Shown here piece after piece: positions 1 to 7,695 of a stretch of DNA of 10,862 nucleotides. Origin of the DNA: Flavobacterium psychrophilum (GTDB taxonomy: Bacteria; Bacteroidota; Bacteroidia; Flavobacteriales; Flavobacteriaceae); assembly GCA_945872875.1 (NCBI GenBank), contig CAMCBB010000059.1:1-10862 (forward strand), given 5' to 3'. The position numbers and the translations under genes were made by a program. The first letter of the stretch is position 1. The number at the start of each line of letters is the position of its first letter. The notes beneath the pieces are model-generated. The model was not told the DNA's origin and ran no database searches. It saw only the letters and a list, made by a program, of their open reading frames with translations.

Positions 1-58
1 CCTGTGCAAAAGTTGACGTTCCAACTAATAGCAATGCCAATACAAATAATTTTTTCAT
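1..58 (-). CDS. Partial secreted protein, N-terminal signal peptide only
   Basis: Only the first 19 codons are inside the window; the gene continues off the left edge. The visible product begins MKKLFVLALLLVGTSTFAQ, a textbook Sec signal peptide: two lysines, a hydrophobic core of leucine, valine and alanine, and a likely cleavage site after Phe-Ala. The start has an ATG and a short AT-rich upstream stretch. The mature protein cannot be identified. It lies just beyond the terminator of the next small secreted-protein gene (194-538) on the same strand and has a similar leader, so the two could be tandem relatives, although signal peptides resemble each other anyway. Confidence 0.7.
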   Translation of the reverse strand, partial: MKKLFVLALLLVGTSTFAQ

Positions 59-140
59 ACTACTATTTTTTTAATGTTATGAATGTTTGACTTCAAAAAA
101 CTAAAATAGTTTAAGACTCGATAAAAGTTTTCAGGGAAGC

Positions 141-176
141 AAAAAAAAAGAGGTCGCAATAGCAACCTCTTTTTTT
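141..176 (-). terminator. Rho-independent terminator after the 114-aa secreted protein gene
   Basis: On the minus strand an A-rich run and AGAGGT pair with ACCTCT and a T-run. A further GC pair across the loop (GC-TATT-GC) is separated from the stem by one mismatch. The T tract follows the second arm in the minus direction. It begins about 20 bases after the stop codon at 194, so it most likely ends that transcript. Because both flanks are A/T runs it could also work on the other strand. Confidence 0.85.
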
Positions 177-193
177 ATTTATTTGAATATTTA

Positions 194-538
194 TTAATAC
201 TCAGTCAATTTTGTATACAACTCTACATTAGATTTTAATTGCGTTAATTGCTCTTTTGAAAAACCTCCAAGTAATTTCAATCCATATCTATCAAAGATTG
301 CTTTTTTATCTTCTTCTCTAGCTGCGTTTACAGCTTCCATACGCATGTTTAAAAGTGTCATCATGTCTTTCTTTAAACTCTCGTCCATGGTAACTAATTT
401 AGTTAAAGCATTATGATCTTTTACGATACTTTCTGGAGTTATCGCTTCTGTTTTAGCTTTTGCTTTTGATGCTACTTGAGCATTTGCATTAAAATTAAAT
501 GCTAAAAATAAGGCTGCTATTGCAATAATTTTTTTCAT
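194..538 (-). CDS. Small secreted helical protein of unknown function
   Basis: A 114-residue protein that I do not recognise as a named family. Residues 1-20 form a Sec signal peptide ending Ala-Asn-Ala before a Gln, so the mature product is probably periplasmic; no lipobox cysteine is present. The mature part has no cysteines and few glycines. It is rich in Lys, Glu, Leu and Met, and its spacing suggests two or three amphipathic helices (roughly residues 36-77 and 94-113) around a YGLKLLGGFS turn. The overall look is loosely like small periplasmic helical proteins of the Spy/CpxP type, but I see no diagnostic motif. It lies 73 bp downstream of lysS on the same strand with no strong terminator between, so some transcription may come from lysS. 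A clear terminator follows it. Confidence 0.75.
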   Translation of the reverse strand: MKKIIAIAALFLAFNFNANAQVASKAKAKTEAITPESIVKDHNALTKLVTMDESLKKDMMTLLNMRMEAVNAAREEDKKAIFDRYGLKLLGGFSKEQLTQLKSNVELYTKLTEY

Positions 539-611
539 AATTTTATTTTAGTTGATTATTTAAGATGCTAATTTAATATTTTTTTTTACAAATAATATAA
601 AAATCAAAAAT

Positions 612-2306
612 TTATGATTTTAACTCTACTGTTTTCGATTCGCCTTCTATAACAACTTTAATCAATCCAAGTTTAGACAATCCTTTCATTGCAGCATCCC
701 ATTTCTTTCCGCTTAGAGCAGAACGCTCTTTTAATTGCGCTAAAGACTGATTATTTTCAGCTTTTAATAGGTTTATAATTATTTTCTCCTCTTCAGACAA
801 TTCTATTTGTTTTTTTTCAGGTCTCATTTGAGGAAAAAACAGCACTTCTTGAATGGATGCATTATTAGTTAAGAACATAATTAATCGATCCATTCCAATT
901 CCTAAACCAGATGTTGGCGGCATACCGTATTCTAAGGCTCTTAGAAAATCGTTATCGATAAATTGAGTCGCTTCGTCATCTCCACGCTCAGCTAGCTTTA
1001 ATTGCGCCTCAAAACGCTCCCTTTGATCTATTGGATCATTTAATTCCGAATAGGCATTTGCAATTTCTTTTCCACATACCATTAATTCAAAGCGTTCTGT
1101 CAAGTCAGGATTGTCTCTGTGTTCTTTACACAACGGCGACATTTCTTTTGGATAATCAGTAATAAATGTGGGTTGAATGAAATTTCCTTCGCATTTCGCA
1201 CCAAATATTTCATCAATTAATTTTCCTTTACCCATGGTTTCATCCACATCAATTCCTAGTCCTTTTGCAGCTTCAAAAAGTTGTGCTTCGCTTTTCCCAG
1301 AAATATCAAACCCAGTAAAGTTTTTAATTGCATCGGTCATGGTAACTCGAGCATAAGGAGCTTTGAAGCTAACTTTATTTTCACCAAAAACCACATCGGT
1401 TGTTCCGTTAACTTGCATAGCGCAATGCTCTAATAAGTTTTCGGTGAACTCCATCATCCAATTGTAGTCTTTATAGGCTACATATATTTCCATTGCTGTA
1501 AATTCCGGATTGTGGGTTCGATCCATACCTTCATTTCGGAAATTTTTAGAAAATTCAAATACCCCGTCAAATCCTCCTACAATTAATCGTTTCAAATACA
1601 ATTCATTTGCAATTCGCATATACAAAGGAATATCCAAACTATTGTGATGTGTAATAAAAGGTCGTGCTGCTGCCCCACCCGCTATAGATTGCAATACGGG
1701 AGTTTCAACTTCCATATAACCCGCTGCATTGAAATAATTACGCATAGCAGTAAAAAGCTTTGTTCTTTTAATAAATACTTCTTTCACTTGCGGATTTACA
1801 ACTAAATCTACATAACGCATTCTATATCTTAACTCAGCATCATTAAAGGCATCGTGTACTTTACCGTCTTCATCTGTTTTAGGCATTGGCAATGGGCGTA
1901 ATGTTTTACTTAAAAATGTAAATACATCCACACGAACACATTTTGCACCAACTTGGGTTGTAAACAACTCGCCTTCAATCCCAATAAAATCTCCTAAATC
2001 GGTTAATTTTTTAAACACTTGATTGTAGATCGTTTTATCTTCACCAGAACAAATCACATCTCTGTTAAGATACAATTGCATTCTACCTTCACTATCCTGC
2101 AATTCAGCAAAACAAGCTTTTCCTTGATCACGCACACTCATCAATCGTCCAGAAAGCACAACCTTCTTACCCTCCTCAAAGCTTTCCTTTACTTGCTTAG
2201 AAGTATGCGTTACTGGAAATAAATTGGCTGGATAAGGATTGATTCCTAGAGCACGCAATGCATCTAGTTTTTCTCTTCTAATGATTTCTTGTTCTGAAAG
2301 TTGCAT
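612..2306 (-). CDS. lysS: Lysyl-tRNA synthetase, class II
   Basis: Activates lysine with ATP and charges tRNA-Lys in the cytoplasm, releasing pyrophosphate. The 564-residue product has an N-terminal OB-fold anticodon-binding domain (about residues 47-138, including VVLSGRLMSVRDQGKACFAE). The class II catalytic core follows: motif 1 near 185-205 ending VETPVL, motif 2 at about 251-270 (FSKNFRNEGMDRTHNPEFT), and motif 3 at 467-480 (GLGIGMDRLIMFLT). The adenylate-binding region ELMVCGKEIANAYSELNDP is at about 407-425. Bacterial LysS is usually near 500 residues. The extra length is a C-terminal tail after FFPQMRPEK (about 498-564) that looks like a small helix-turn-helix-type domain, a form I associate with Bacteroidota. 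The ATG start is supported by a TAnnTTTG promoter box 20 bases upstream. Confidence 0.97.
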   Translation of the reverse strand: MQLSEQEIIRREKLDALRALGINPYPANLFPVTHTSKQVKESFEEGKKVVLSGRLMSVRDQGKACFAELQDSEGRMQLYLNRDVICSGEDKTIYNQVFKKLTDLGDFIGIEGELFTTQVGAKCVRVDVFTFLSKTLRPLPMPKTDEDGKVHDAFNDAELRYRMRYVDLVVNPQVKEVFIKRTKLFTAMRNYFNAAGYMEVETPVLQSIAGGAAARPFITHHNSLDIPLYMRIANELYLKRLIVGGFDGVFEFSKNFRNEGMDRTHNPEFTAMEIYVAYKDYNWMMEFTENLLEHCAMQVNGTTDVVFGENKVSFKAPYARVTMTDAIKNFTGFDISGKSEAQLFEAAKGLGIDVDETMGKGKLIDEIFGAKCEGNFIQPTFITDYPKEMSPLCKEHRDNPDLTERFELMVCGKEIANAYSELNDPIDQRERFEAQLKLAERGDDEATQFIDNDFLRALEYGMPPTSGLGIGMDRLIMFLTNNASIQEVLFFPQMRPEKKQIELSEEEKIIINLLKAENNQSLAQLKERSALSGKKWDAAMKGLSKLGLIKVVIEGESKTVELKS

Positions 2307-2325
2307 AGGATATTTTTTAAGCGTT

Positions 2326-2356
2326 CAAAGATAATAAAAGATTGGGTATTGTAGAA
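2326..2356 (-). promoter_or_regulatory. Bacteroidota-type promoter of lysS
   Basis: On the minus strand TATCTTTG (2326-2333) matches the Bacteroidota -7 consensus TAnnTTTG exactly. Twenty bases upstream a TTC (2354-2356) stands in for the -33 TTG, with one mismatch. The implied transcript start is near 2320, which gives a leader of only about 13-15 bases before the lysS ATG. Such short leaders are plausible in flavobacteria, where Shine-Dalgarno pairing is weak. Confidence 0.6.
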
Positions 2357-2400
2357 TTATGAATTAATATTTTATTGGATAGATTTAATATAGATGGTAC

Positions 2401-2430
2401 AAAAAAAATGCCTCACACAGTGAGGCATTT
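2401..2430 (-). terminator. Rho-independent terminator of hppA
   Basis: A perfect 11-bp stem (2406-2416 with 2420-2430; core GCCTCAC/GTGAGGC) encloses a 3-base loop and is followed on the minus strand by an eight-base T run. It begins about 22 bases after the hppA stop codon and lies upstream of the lysS promoter, so hppA and lysS are separate transcription units. Confidence 0.92.
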
Positions 2431-2452
2431 AAAAGTATATTGGTATTGAAGA

Positions 2453-5032
2453 TTACTTCATTGACTCAACTTTAGCTTTCACCTCATCAATAGATCCTTC
2501 GAAAACTTGAGTGGTAGCTTTACCTTTTTCGGTAGTAATTACAGTAGCTTTAGCACTTCCTTTTTCATTTACTAAAATTACTTTAACCTTTTTATCTTCT
2601 GTTTTTGCACAACATGAAGACTCACCTTCTTTTTCATCACACTCTTTTGGAGCAACGAATTTACCGTTTGCATCATAGTGAGATAAACACATTTCTTTTT
2701 CTTCTGGTGAGCATTTAAGACTATCGCACATTGCTGCACATTCGTCTTTAGTCATCGTAGCGCATTTGCTCATATCACATTTACCGATAATGTTTTCTTC
2801 AGAACATGAAGAATTCATTTCGATAACGCATTTCATTTCTTTTCCTTCAGATGAAGAACCATTTCCTAAAATAGGAGCAATTACTAATCCAATTAAACAA
2901 GTTAATTTGATTAAGATGTTCATAGATGGACCTGAAGTATCTTTAAATGGATCTCCAACTGTGTCTCCAGTAACTGCTGCTTTGTGCGCATCTGAACCTT
3001 TGAAAGTCATTTCGCCGTTAATTTCAACACCCGCTTCGAATGATTTTTTAGCATTATCCCAAGCACCACCAGCATTGTTTTGGAACACAGCCCAAAGTAC
3101 ACCTGAAACAGTAACTCCAGCCATATATCCACCTAACATTTCAGCTATTAATTGGTTGTTATCTCCGTAAACTAATTTACCTAATAATACAATTGCAATT
3201 GGGAAACCAATTGTCATAACTCCTGGCAACATCATTTCTCTTAAAGCAGCTTTAGTAGAAATTTCAACACATTTACCATATTCTGGTTTGCCAGTTCCTT
3301 CCATAATTCCTGGAATTTCTTTGAACTGACGACGCACTTCATACACCATATCCATTGCAGCTTTACCTACAGAGTTCATTGCTAATGCAGAGAAAACAAC
3401 TGGAATCATACCTCCAACAAATAACATTGCTAATACTGGAGCTTTGAAGATATTGATACCATCAATTCCTGTAAAAGTAACATAAGCAGCAAATAATGCT
3501 AATGAAGTTAATGCAGCAGAAGCGATAGCGAAACCTTTTCCAGTTGCAGCAGTTGTGTTACCAACTGAATCCAAGATGTCGGTACGAGTACGAACTTCTT
3601 TTGGTAATTCACTCATTTCAGCAATACCACCAGCATTATCAGAAATTGGTCCGAATGCATCAATAGCTAATTGCATAGCAGTTGTAGCCATCATTGCCGA
3701 AGCAGCTAAAGCCACTCCATAGAAACCAGCTAATGCATACGATGCCCAAATAGCACCTGCAAATAACAATACTGTAGGGAATGTAGAAATCATACCTGTA
3801 GCTAAACCAGCGATTACGTTAGTTCCTGCTCCTGTTGAAGATTTTTGTACAATTGCCAAAACTGGTTTTGTACCTAAACCTGTATAATATTCAGTTACTG
3901 ATGAAATAGCTCCACCAACTACTAATCCGATTAATGTAGCATAGAAAACACGCATTGAAGAAATCTTTTGTGCTCCTTCTCCAAAGAATTCCATTGTCAT
4001 TACTTCTGGCAACATTAAGTCTACTAAGAAATAACAAGCAACAGCTGTTAAAACAATAGATACCCAGTTACCAATATTTAATGCTTTTTGAACTTGAGCT
4101 TCTTTAGCATCATCACTGTTAATTTTCACTAACATGGTTCCGATAATAGAAAATAAAATTCCGAAACCAGCAATAGCCATTGGTAATAAAATTGGTCCGA
4201 TTCCACCAAAAGCGTCTTCGATTTTACCACCCATATCTTTAATTACGTAGTTACCTAATACCATTGCAGCAAGAACGGTAGCAACATAAGAACCAAATAA
4301 ATCGGCACCCATACCTGCAACATCGCCTACGTTATCTCCAACGTTATCTGCAATTGTAGCAGGGTTTCTAGGATCATCCTCAGGAATACCCGCTTCTACT
4401 TTACCTACTAAGTCAGCACCTACATCGGCAGCTTTAGTATAAATACCTCCACCAACACGAGCAAATAATGCAATAGATTCTGCTCCAAGAGAGAATCCTG
4501 CAAGTGTCTCAAGAACTTTGGTCATATCTTCACCATTAGTCCAAGCTCCACCCATAAATATGGTATAGAAAACAATAAAAAATCCAGTTAAACCTAATAC
4601 AGCTAAACCAGCAACACCAAGACCCATTACAGTACCACCACCAAATGAAACTTTTAATGCTTGAGGTAAACTTGTACGAGCTGCTTGCGTAGTTCTAACA
4701 TTAGTTTTGGTTGCAATTTTCATCCCCATGTTTCCAGCAAGTGCTGAGAAAAATGCTCCGAAAACGAATGCCACAACAATTAATATATCTGTTTTAACAC
4801 CAGGAATAAAAGTAATTCCAGCTAAAACGATACTTGCTACAACAACAAAAATTGCCAATAATTTGTACTCTGCTTTAAGAAAAGCTAAGGCACCTTCGTA
4901 GATGTAATCTGAAATTTCTTTCATTTTTCCATCCCCAGCATCTTGTTTTAAAACCCAAGATCTTTTGATTGCCATAAAAGCTAATCCAATTAATGCCATT
5001 ACGATAGGCACATAAATCATCAATGATTCCAT
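2453..5032 (-). CDS. hppA: K+-dependent membrane pyrophosphatase (H+-pumping type) with Cys-rich C-terminal extension
   Basis: Integral-membrane pump that couples hydrolysis of cytoplasmic pyrophosphate to cation export. The 859-residue product carries the M-PPase hallmarks: GGGIYTKAADVGADLVGKVE (195-214), the Mg-PPi binding stretch EDDPRNPATIADNVGDNVGD (218-237), and DAHKAAVTGDTVGDPFKDTSGP (681-702). Multiple hydrophobic segments run from residue 5 to about 723. GNTTAATGKG (491-500) has Ala495 and Gly498, the K+-dependent signature. The usual TM6 gate Glu in ADLFESY is Gly247, while TM5 has Glu185 (GAES where GASS is common); this is the arrangement I recall for the F. johnsoniae proton pump. 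After residue 723 comes an unusual extension of about 135 residues with 11 cysteines, then a Lys/Val/Thr-rich end. M-PPase C-termini face the outside, so the extension should be periplasmic. Ion specificity is inferred, not shown. A second Met at residue 5 could also serve as start. Confidence 0.95.
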   Translation of the reverse strand: MESLMIYVPIVMALIGLAFMAIKRSWVLKQDAGDGKMKEISDYIYEGALAFLKAEYKLLAIFVVVASIVLAGITFIPGVKTDILIVVAFVFGAFFSALAGNMGMKIATKTNVRTTQAARTSLPQALKVSFGGGTVMGLGVAGLAVLGLTGFFIVFYTIFMGGAWTNGEDMTKVLETLAGFSLGAESIALFARVGGGIYTKAADVGADLVGKVEAGIPEDDPRNPATIADNVGDNVGDVAGMGADLFGSYVATVLAAMVLGNYVIKDMGGKIEDAFGGIGPILLPMAIAGFGILFSIIGTMLVKINSDDAKEAQVQKALNIGNWVSIVLTAVACYFLVDLMLPEVMTMEFFGEGAQKISSMRVFYATLIGLVVGGAISSVTEYYTGLGTKPVLAIVQKSSTGAGTNVIAGLATGMISTFPTVLLFAGAIWASYALAGFYGVALAASAMMATTAMQLAIDAFGPISDNAGGIAEMSELPKEVRTRTDILDSVGNTTAATGKGFAIASAALTSLALFAAYVTFTGIDGINIFKAPVLAMLFVGGMIPVVFSALAMNSVGKAAMDMVYEVRRQFKEIPGIMEGTGKPEYGKCVEISTKAALREMMLPGVMTIGFPIAIVLLGKLVYGDNNQLIAEMLGGYMAGVTVSGVLWAVFQNNAGGAWDNAKKSFEAGVEINGEMTFKGSDAHKAAVTGDTVGDPFKDTSGPSMNILIKLTCLIGLVIAPILGNGSSSEGKEMKCVIEMNSSCSEENIIGKCDMSKCATMTKDECAAMCDSLKCSPEEKEMCLSHYDANGKFVAPKECDEKEGESSCCAKTEDKKVKVILVNEKGSAKATVITTEKGKATTQVFEGSIDEVKAKVESMK

Positions 5033-5067
5033 AAATTTAAAATATTTGTTATAAATTTTATCGGGTG

Positions 5068-5100
5068 CAAAAATAACAAATTTTTAAGAACTAATGCAAA
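5068..5100 (-). promoter_or_regulatory. Bacteroidota-type promoter of hppA
   Basis: On the minus strand TATTTTTG (5068-5075) fits the -7 consensus TAnnTTTG, and TTTG (5097-5100) lies 21 bases upstream as the -33 element. The predicted transcript start is around 5061, leaving a leader of roughly 29 bases before the hppA ATG at 5032. This is the best-matched promoter in the window because both elements agree with consensus. Confidence 0.7.
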
Positions 5101-5144
5101 TTGTGCAATTTTACTGGTAAAAAAAATGCTAATTTTATATAGTT

Positions 5145-7625
5145 CTAAAAATAAAATCCTATTTGTGCTTTAATGGTAAAATTATTTGTTTCAGGAATAT
5201 TTCTATAATTACCTCTAAAGTTAGCGTCAATTCTCAATACTTTAAAAATATTTCCAATCCCAAAACTATATTCCCAATACGGATTTGTAGGAGCTTTATA
5301 AATTAGTCCCGTGGCATTAAGTAGTTTATTTTCATTTGAAATTTCACCATAAACTGATTTTACACCAATTATTTCCCTCCAATTTAAATCTCTCATAAAC
5401 GGAATTCTAGAGAGTAGTCTTCCTTGAAAATTGTGCTCCCACTGAATCGTAGCATATCTGTCGGACACAAACTCATAAAAATTTAGATTATTAAACGTAT
5501 TTTTAATCATGAATATGGTTTGGTTTCCTGGTATGATACTCATCAATCCTAACGGAATTTTTCCAAAAGTTTGACCTAATTCGAGTGTTAAATTGGTTCT
5601 TCCTAATGGACCAATTAAAATAGGTTGTTTATAAAATAATTGTACTTTACTGTAATCAAAATCACTGTTAAATAGCCCTTTAATTCCTTGGCTAAAATTA
5701 AAAAACACCCTACTATATGGGCTGTCAACAATGGATCGCTCCACTCCGTAGCCCGAAGTTTTTTTATTTGGCGTATATTCTATTTGAAAACCAATTTCTG
5801 ATTGTGTGACCGAACTTTGAGTCGTAGTATAGGTGTCATCTGTAAAATAATCTAAACTAAACGATGGCGATGCTGATTCTAATATTTTATGGGAAATACT
5901 AGATTCAAAAATTAAATTTTTTATTGGCTCAATTTCAATTGATAAATTAGAAAAATTAACATTGGTTAGTTTTCCATTAGCGCCAAAACTAAAGAGACTT
6001 GAAGATGCGAAACTTCTTCCTAAAACATCATTTGAACCCATTAAACTTGCTCCTATTTGTTCAACATCTCTTCGATTACCGCCAGAAATAATTACCCTAT
6101 TTTTAGGTTCTAACATCCATTTACCAGAAATTCCATATTTAATTTTATTGTCAGTAAATCCATAAGCAGTATAACCTTGAACGCGCCATTTATCATTATG
6201 TCCAAAATAGGTTCTACCTCCTACTCTTAAACGAAATCCTTCTACCTCATTATAACCTACAGTTGAAAGAATAGGGCCATAATCAAACCAATCATAATTA
6301 ATATATCCACTTCCTAAAATAGAAACTAGATTGTACATTTGCTTAAATTTAGGTAACTTTTTTAAGGTATCTATCATTTTATAAACACCAACCTCATCCT
6401 TGTTTAATTTTTCGAATCGGTTTTTTTCCCAGTAATCATTATCTTTTTTGAATACAGAATTATCTAAAAAATTCACTTCTTCTCTATAGAATTTATCAGG
6501 TTTAGGCTCGTTAAATTTATGATTTCGGGCTAAAGTAGTTCGCTTCCCGTATACCCCTTTTGACTCCTCTTTTTTACTAAATGAAAAATCAGACATTATA
6601 TAATCACGAGTTAATAAAAATACCGAATCGTTCTGAACTTCGAATTCTTGTTCAATAAAAATGTCTTTAATCCAGTTAATATTGGCGCTTTTGGAAACTG
6701 CCATATTAATTGTTTTAATTGCAAATGTGGTATCGTTTACCCAAAAATCTCCTTTAAAGGTAAGCTCGTTTTTGCGCCGAGGGTAAAATTCAATATTATA
6801 ACACCATTTATTATCAATGTAGGAACTGTCTCTTAACACATAATTATAAACATCTATACCCGTTGTAGAAAGTGGACTCGTGAAACTTTTGTCAAAAAAA
6901 GTTAGATGATTATTATAGATATTGTAGTCATTGTACAAATCCTTCATGAAATTATTTACTCCTTCTCCATTCCCTAATCCCGAATTTTTATTTGCTTTTA
7001 ATATGGATTTTTCTTTATTTATCTTATTATCTCCATAAACATCATATAAAGATTCATTTATAAATATTGGTAAATAAGTTTTTCCGGTTACTTTGGAAGT
7101 GTCAAGCTTATTAAAGATAAATTCCATTCCTTTAAATACCTTGCTTTTCATAAATGCACTATCAATAGTATTTAAGTCGAATTCGATCTTTTCGTATTTT
7201 TCATACTGATATTGATCGAAAATTCGGAGACCATTTTTTCTTTTTCGCTCCCAAATTTTTCTGAGTATTACTAATGCTGGATTGTTCTTTTTTGAAGTTT
7301 TGCCTTTATAAATCACTACATCTTTTAAGACAATCTCTCCATCCATAATCACTTTCAAATTGTAGTTTACCGATTTTGAAAGAGCTACATCTTTCGAGGT
7401 ATATCCTGCGAAAGCAACTTTCAAAACAGTGTATGTATTTTTGGATTCTAAATAAAACTTACCGTTTTCATCACTTAGCGTTCCTTCATTTGAACCTTTA
7501 AAAACCAAACTCGCATAGGAAATTGGCTTGTTTTTTTTATCAACTACAATACCACTTATTTTAGTTTGAGAAAATAATAAAGAAGAAATACAAAACAATA
7601 AAAGGCAAGTAATTTTTTGAAACAT
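5145..7625 (-). CDS. Outer-membrane DUF5686 protein with carboxypeptidase-regulatory-like domain
   Basis: Role unknown; probably a surface or outer-membrane protein specific to Bacteroidota. From the chosen start the protein has 826 residues. Residues 1-19 are a Sec signal peptide (MFQKITCLLLFCISSLLFS). Residues 22-105 are a carboxypeptidase-D regulatory-like beta-sandwich (KISGIVVDKKNKPISYASLV, then SDENGKF), as also found at the front of TonB-dependent receptors. A DUF5686-type region follows from about residue 112 (NPALVILRKIWERKRKNG). The second half alternates polar and aromatic residues like a beta-barrel and ends in GFYF, the C-terminal aromatic typical of outer-membrane barrels. The reading frame stays open 18 codons further upstream to 7679, but that stretch is the pdhB terminator hairpin, and the signal peptide starts exactly at the Met at 7625, so I use the latter. 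No lipobox is seen. Its substrate or partner is not apparent; hppA and pdhB on either side give no hint. Confidence 0.85.
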   Translation of the reverse strand: MFQKITCLLLFCISSLLFSQTKISGIVVDKKNKPISYASLVFKGSNEGTLSDENGKFYLESKNTYTVLKVAFAGYTSKDVALSKSVNYNLKVIMDGEIVLKDVVIYKGKTSKKNNPALVILRKIWERKRKNGLRIFDQYQYEKYEKIEFDLNTIDSAFMKSKVFKGMEFIFNKLDTSKVTGKTYLPIFINESLYDVYGDNKINKEKSILKANKNSGLGNGEGVNNFMKDLYNDYNIYNNHLTFFDKSFTSPLSTTGIDVYNYVLRDSSYIDNKWCYNIEFYPRRKNELTFKGDFWVNDTTFAIKTINMAVSKSANINWIKDIFIEQEFEVQNDSVFLLTRDYIMSDFSFSKKEESKGVYGKRTTLARNHKFNEPKPDKFYREEVNFLDNSVFKKDNDYWEKNRFEKLNKDEVGVYKMIDTLKKLPKFKQMYNLVSILGSGYINYDWFDYGPILSTVGYNEVEGFRLRVGGRTYFGHNDKWRVQGYTAYGFTDNKIKYGISGKWMLEPKNRVIISGGNRRDVEQIGASLMGSNDVLGRSFASSSLFSFGANGKLTNVNFSNLSIEIEPIKNLIFESSISHKILESASPSFSLDYFTDDTYTTTQSSVTQSEIGFQIEYTPNKKTSGYGVERSIVDSPYSRVFFNFSQGIKGLFNSDFDYSKVQLFYKQPILIGPLGRTNLTLELGQTFGKIPLGLMSIIPGNQTIFMIKNTFNNLNFYEFVSDRYATIQWEHNFQGRLLSRIPFMRDLNWREIIGVKSVYGEISNENKLLNATGLIYKAPTNPYWEYSFGIGNIFKVLRIDANFRGNYRNIPETNNFTIKAQIGFYF

Positions 7626-7640
7626 CCTAAATAAATTAAT

Positions 7641-7675
7641 AAAAAAAGCTTCATCAAAATTTCTCTGATGAAGCT
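7641..7675 (-). terminator. Rho-independent terminator of pdhB
   Basis: A 10-bp perfect stem (AGCTTCATCA at 7666-7675 read on the minus strand, pairing with 7647-7656) has a 9-base loop and is followed by a T run (7641-7647 on the complement). It lies about 20 bases after the pdhB stop and immediately before the start of the DUF5686 gene, so it should limit read-through into that gene. It also rules out an upstream start for that gene. Confidence 0.9.
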
Positions 7676-7695
7676 CCAAATATAATAGTTTAATA

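Noticed and set aside
600..621. AAAATCA/TGATTTT hairpin overlapping the lysS stop codon, as a possible lysS terminator.
   Set aside because: The stem has only 7 pairs with a single G-C pair, and its T tract is just the general AT-rich background. It is too weak compared with the four clear terminators here.
2019..3170. Plus-strand open frames opposite lysS and the 3' part of hppA (2019-2222 and 2766-3170).
   Set aside because: They lie wholly antisense to strongly supported genes, have no recognisable domain or start signal, and are explained by codon bias on the other strand.
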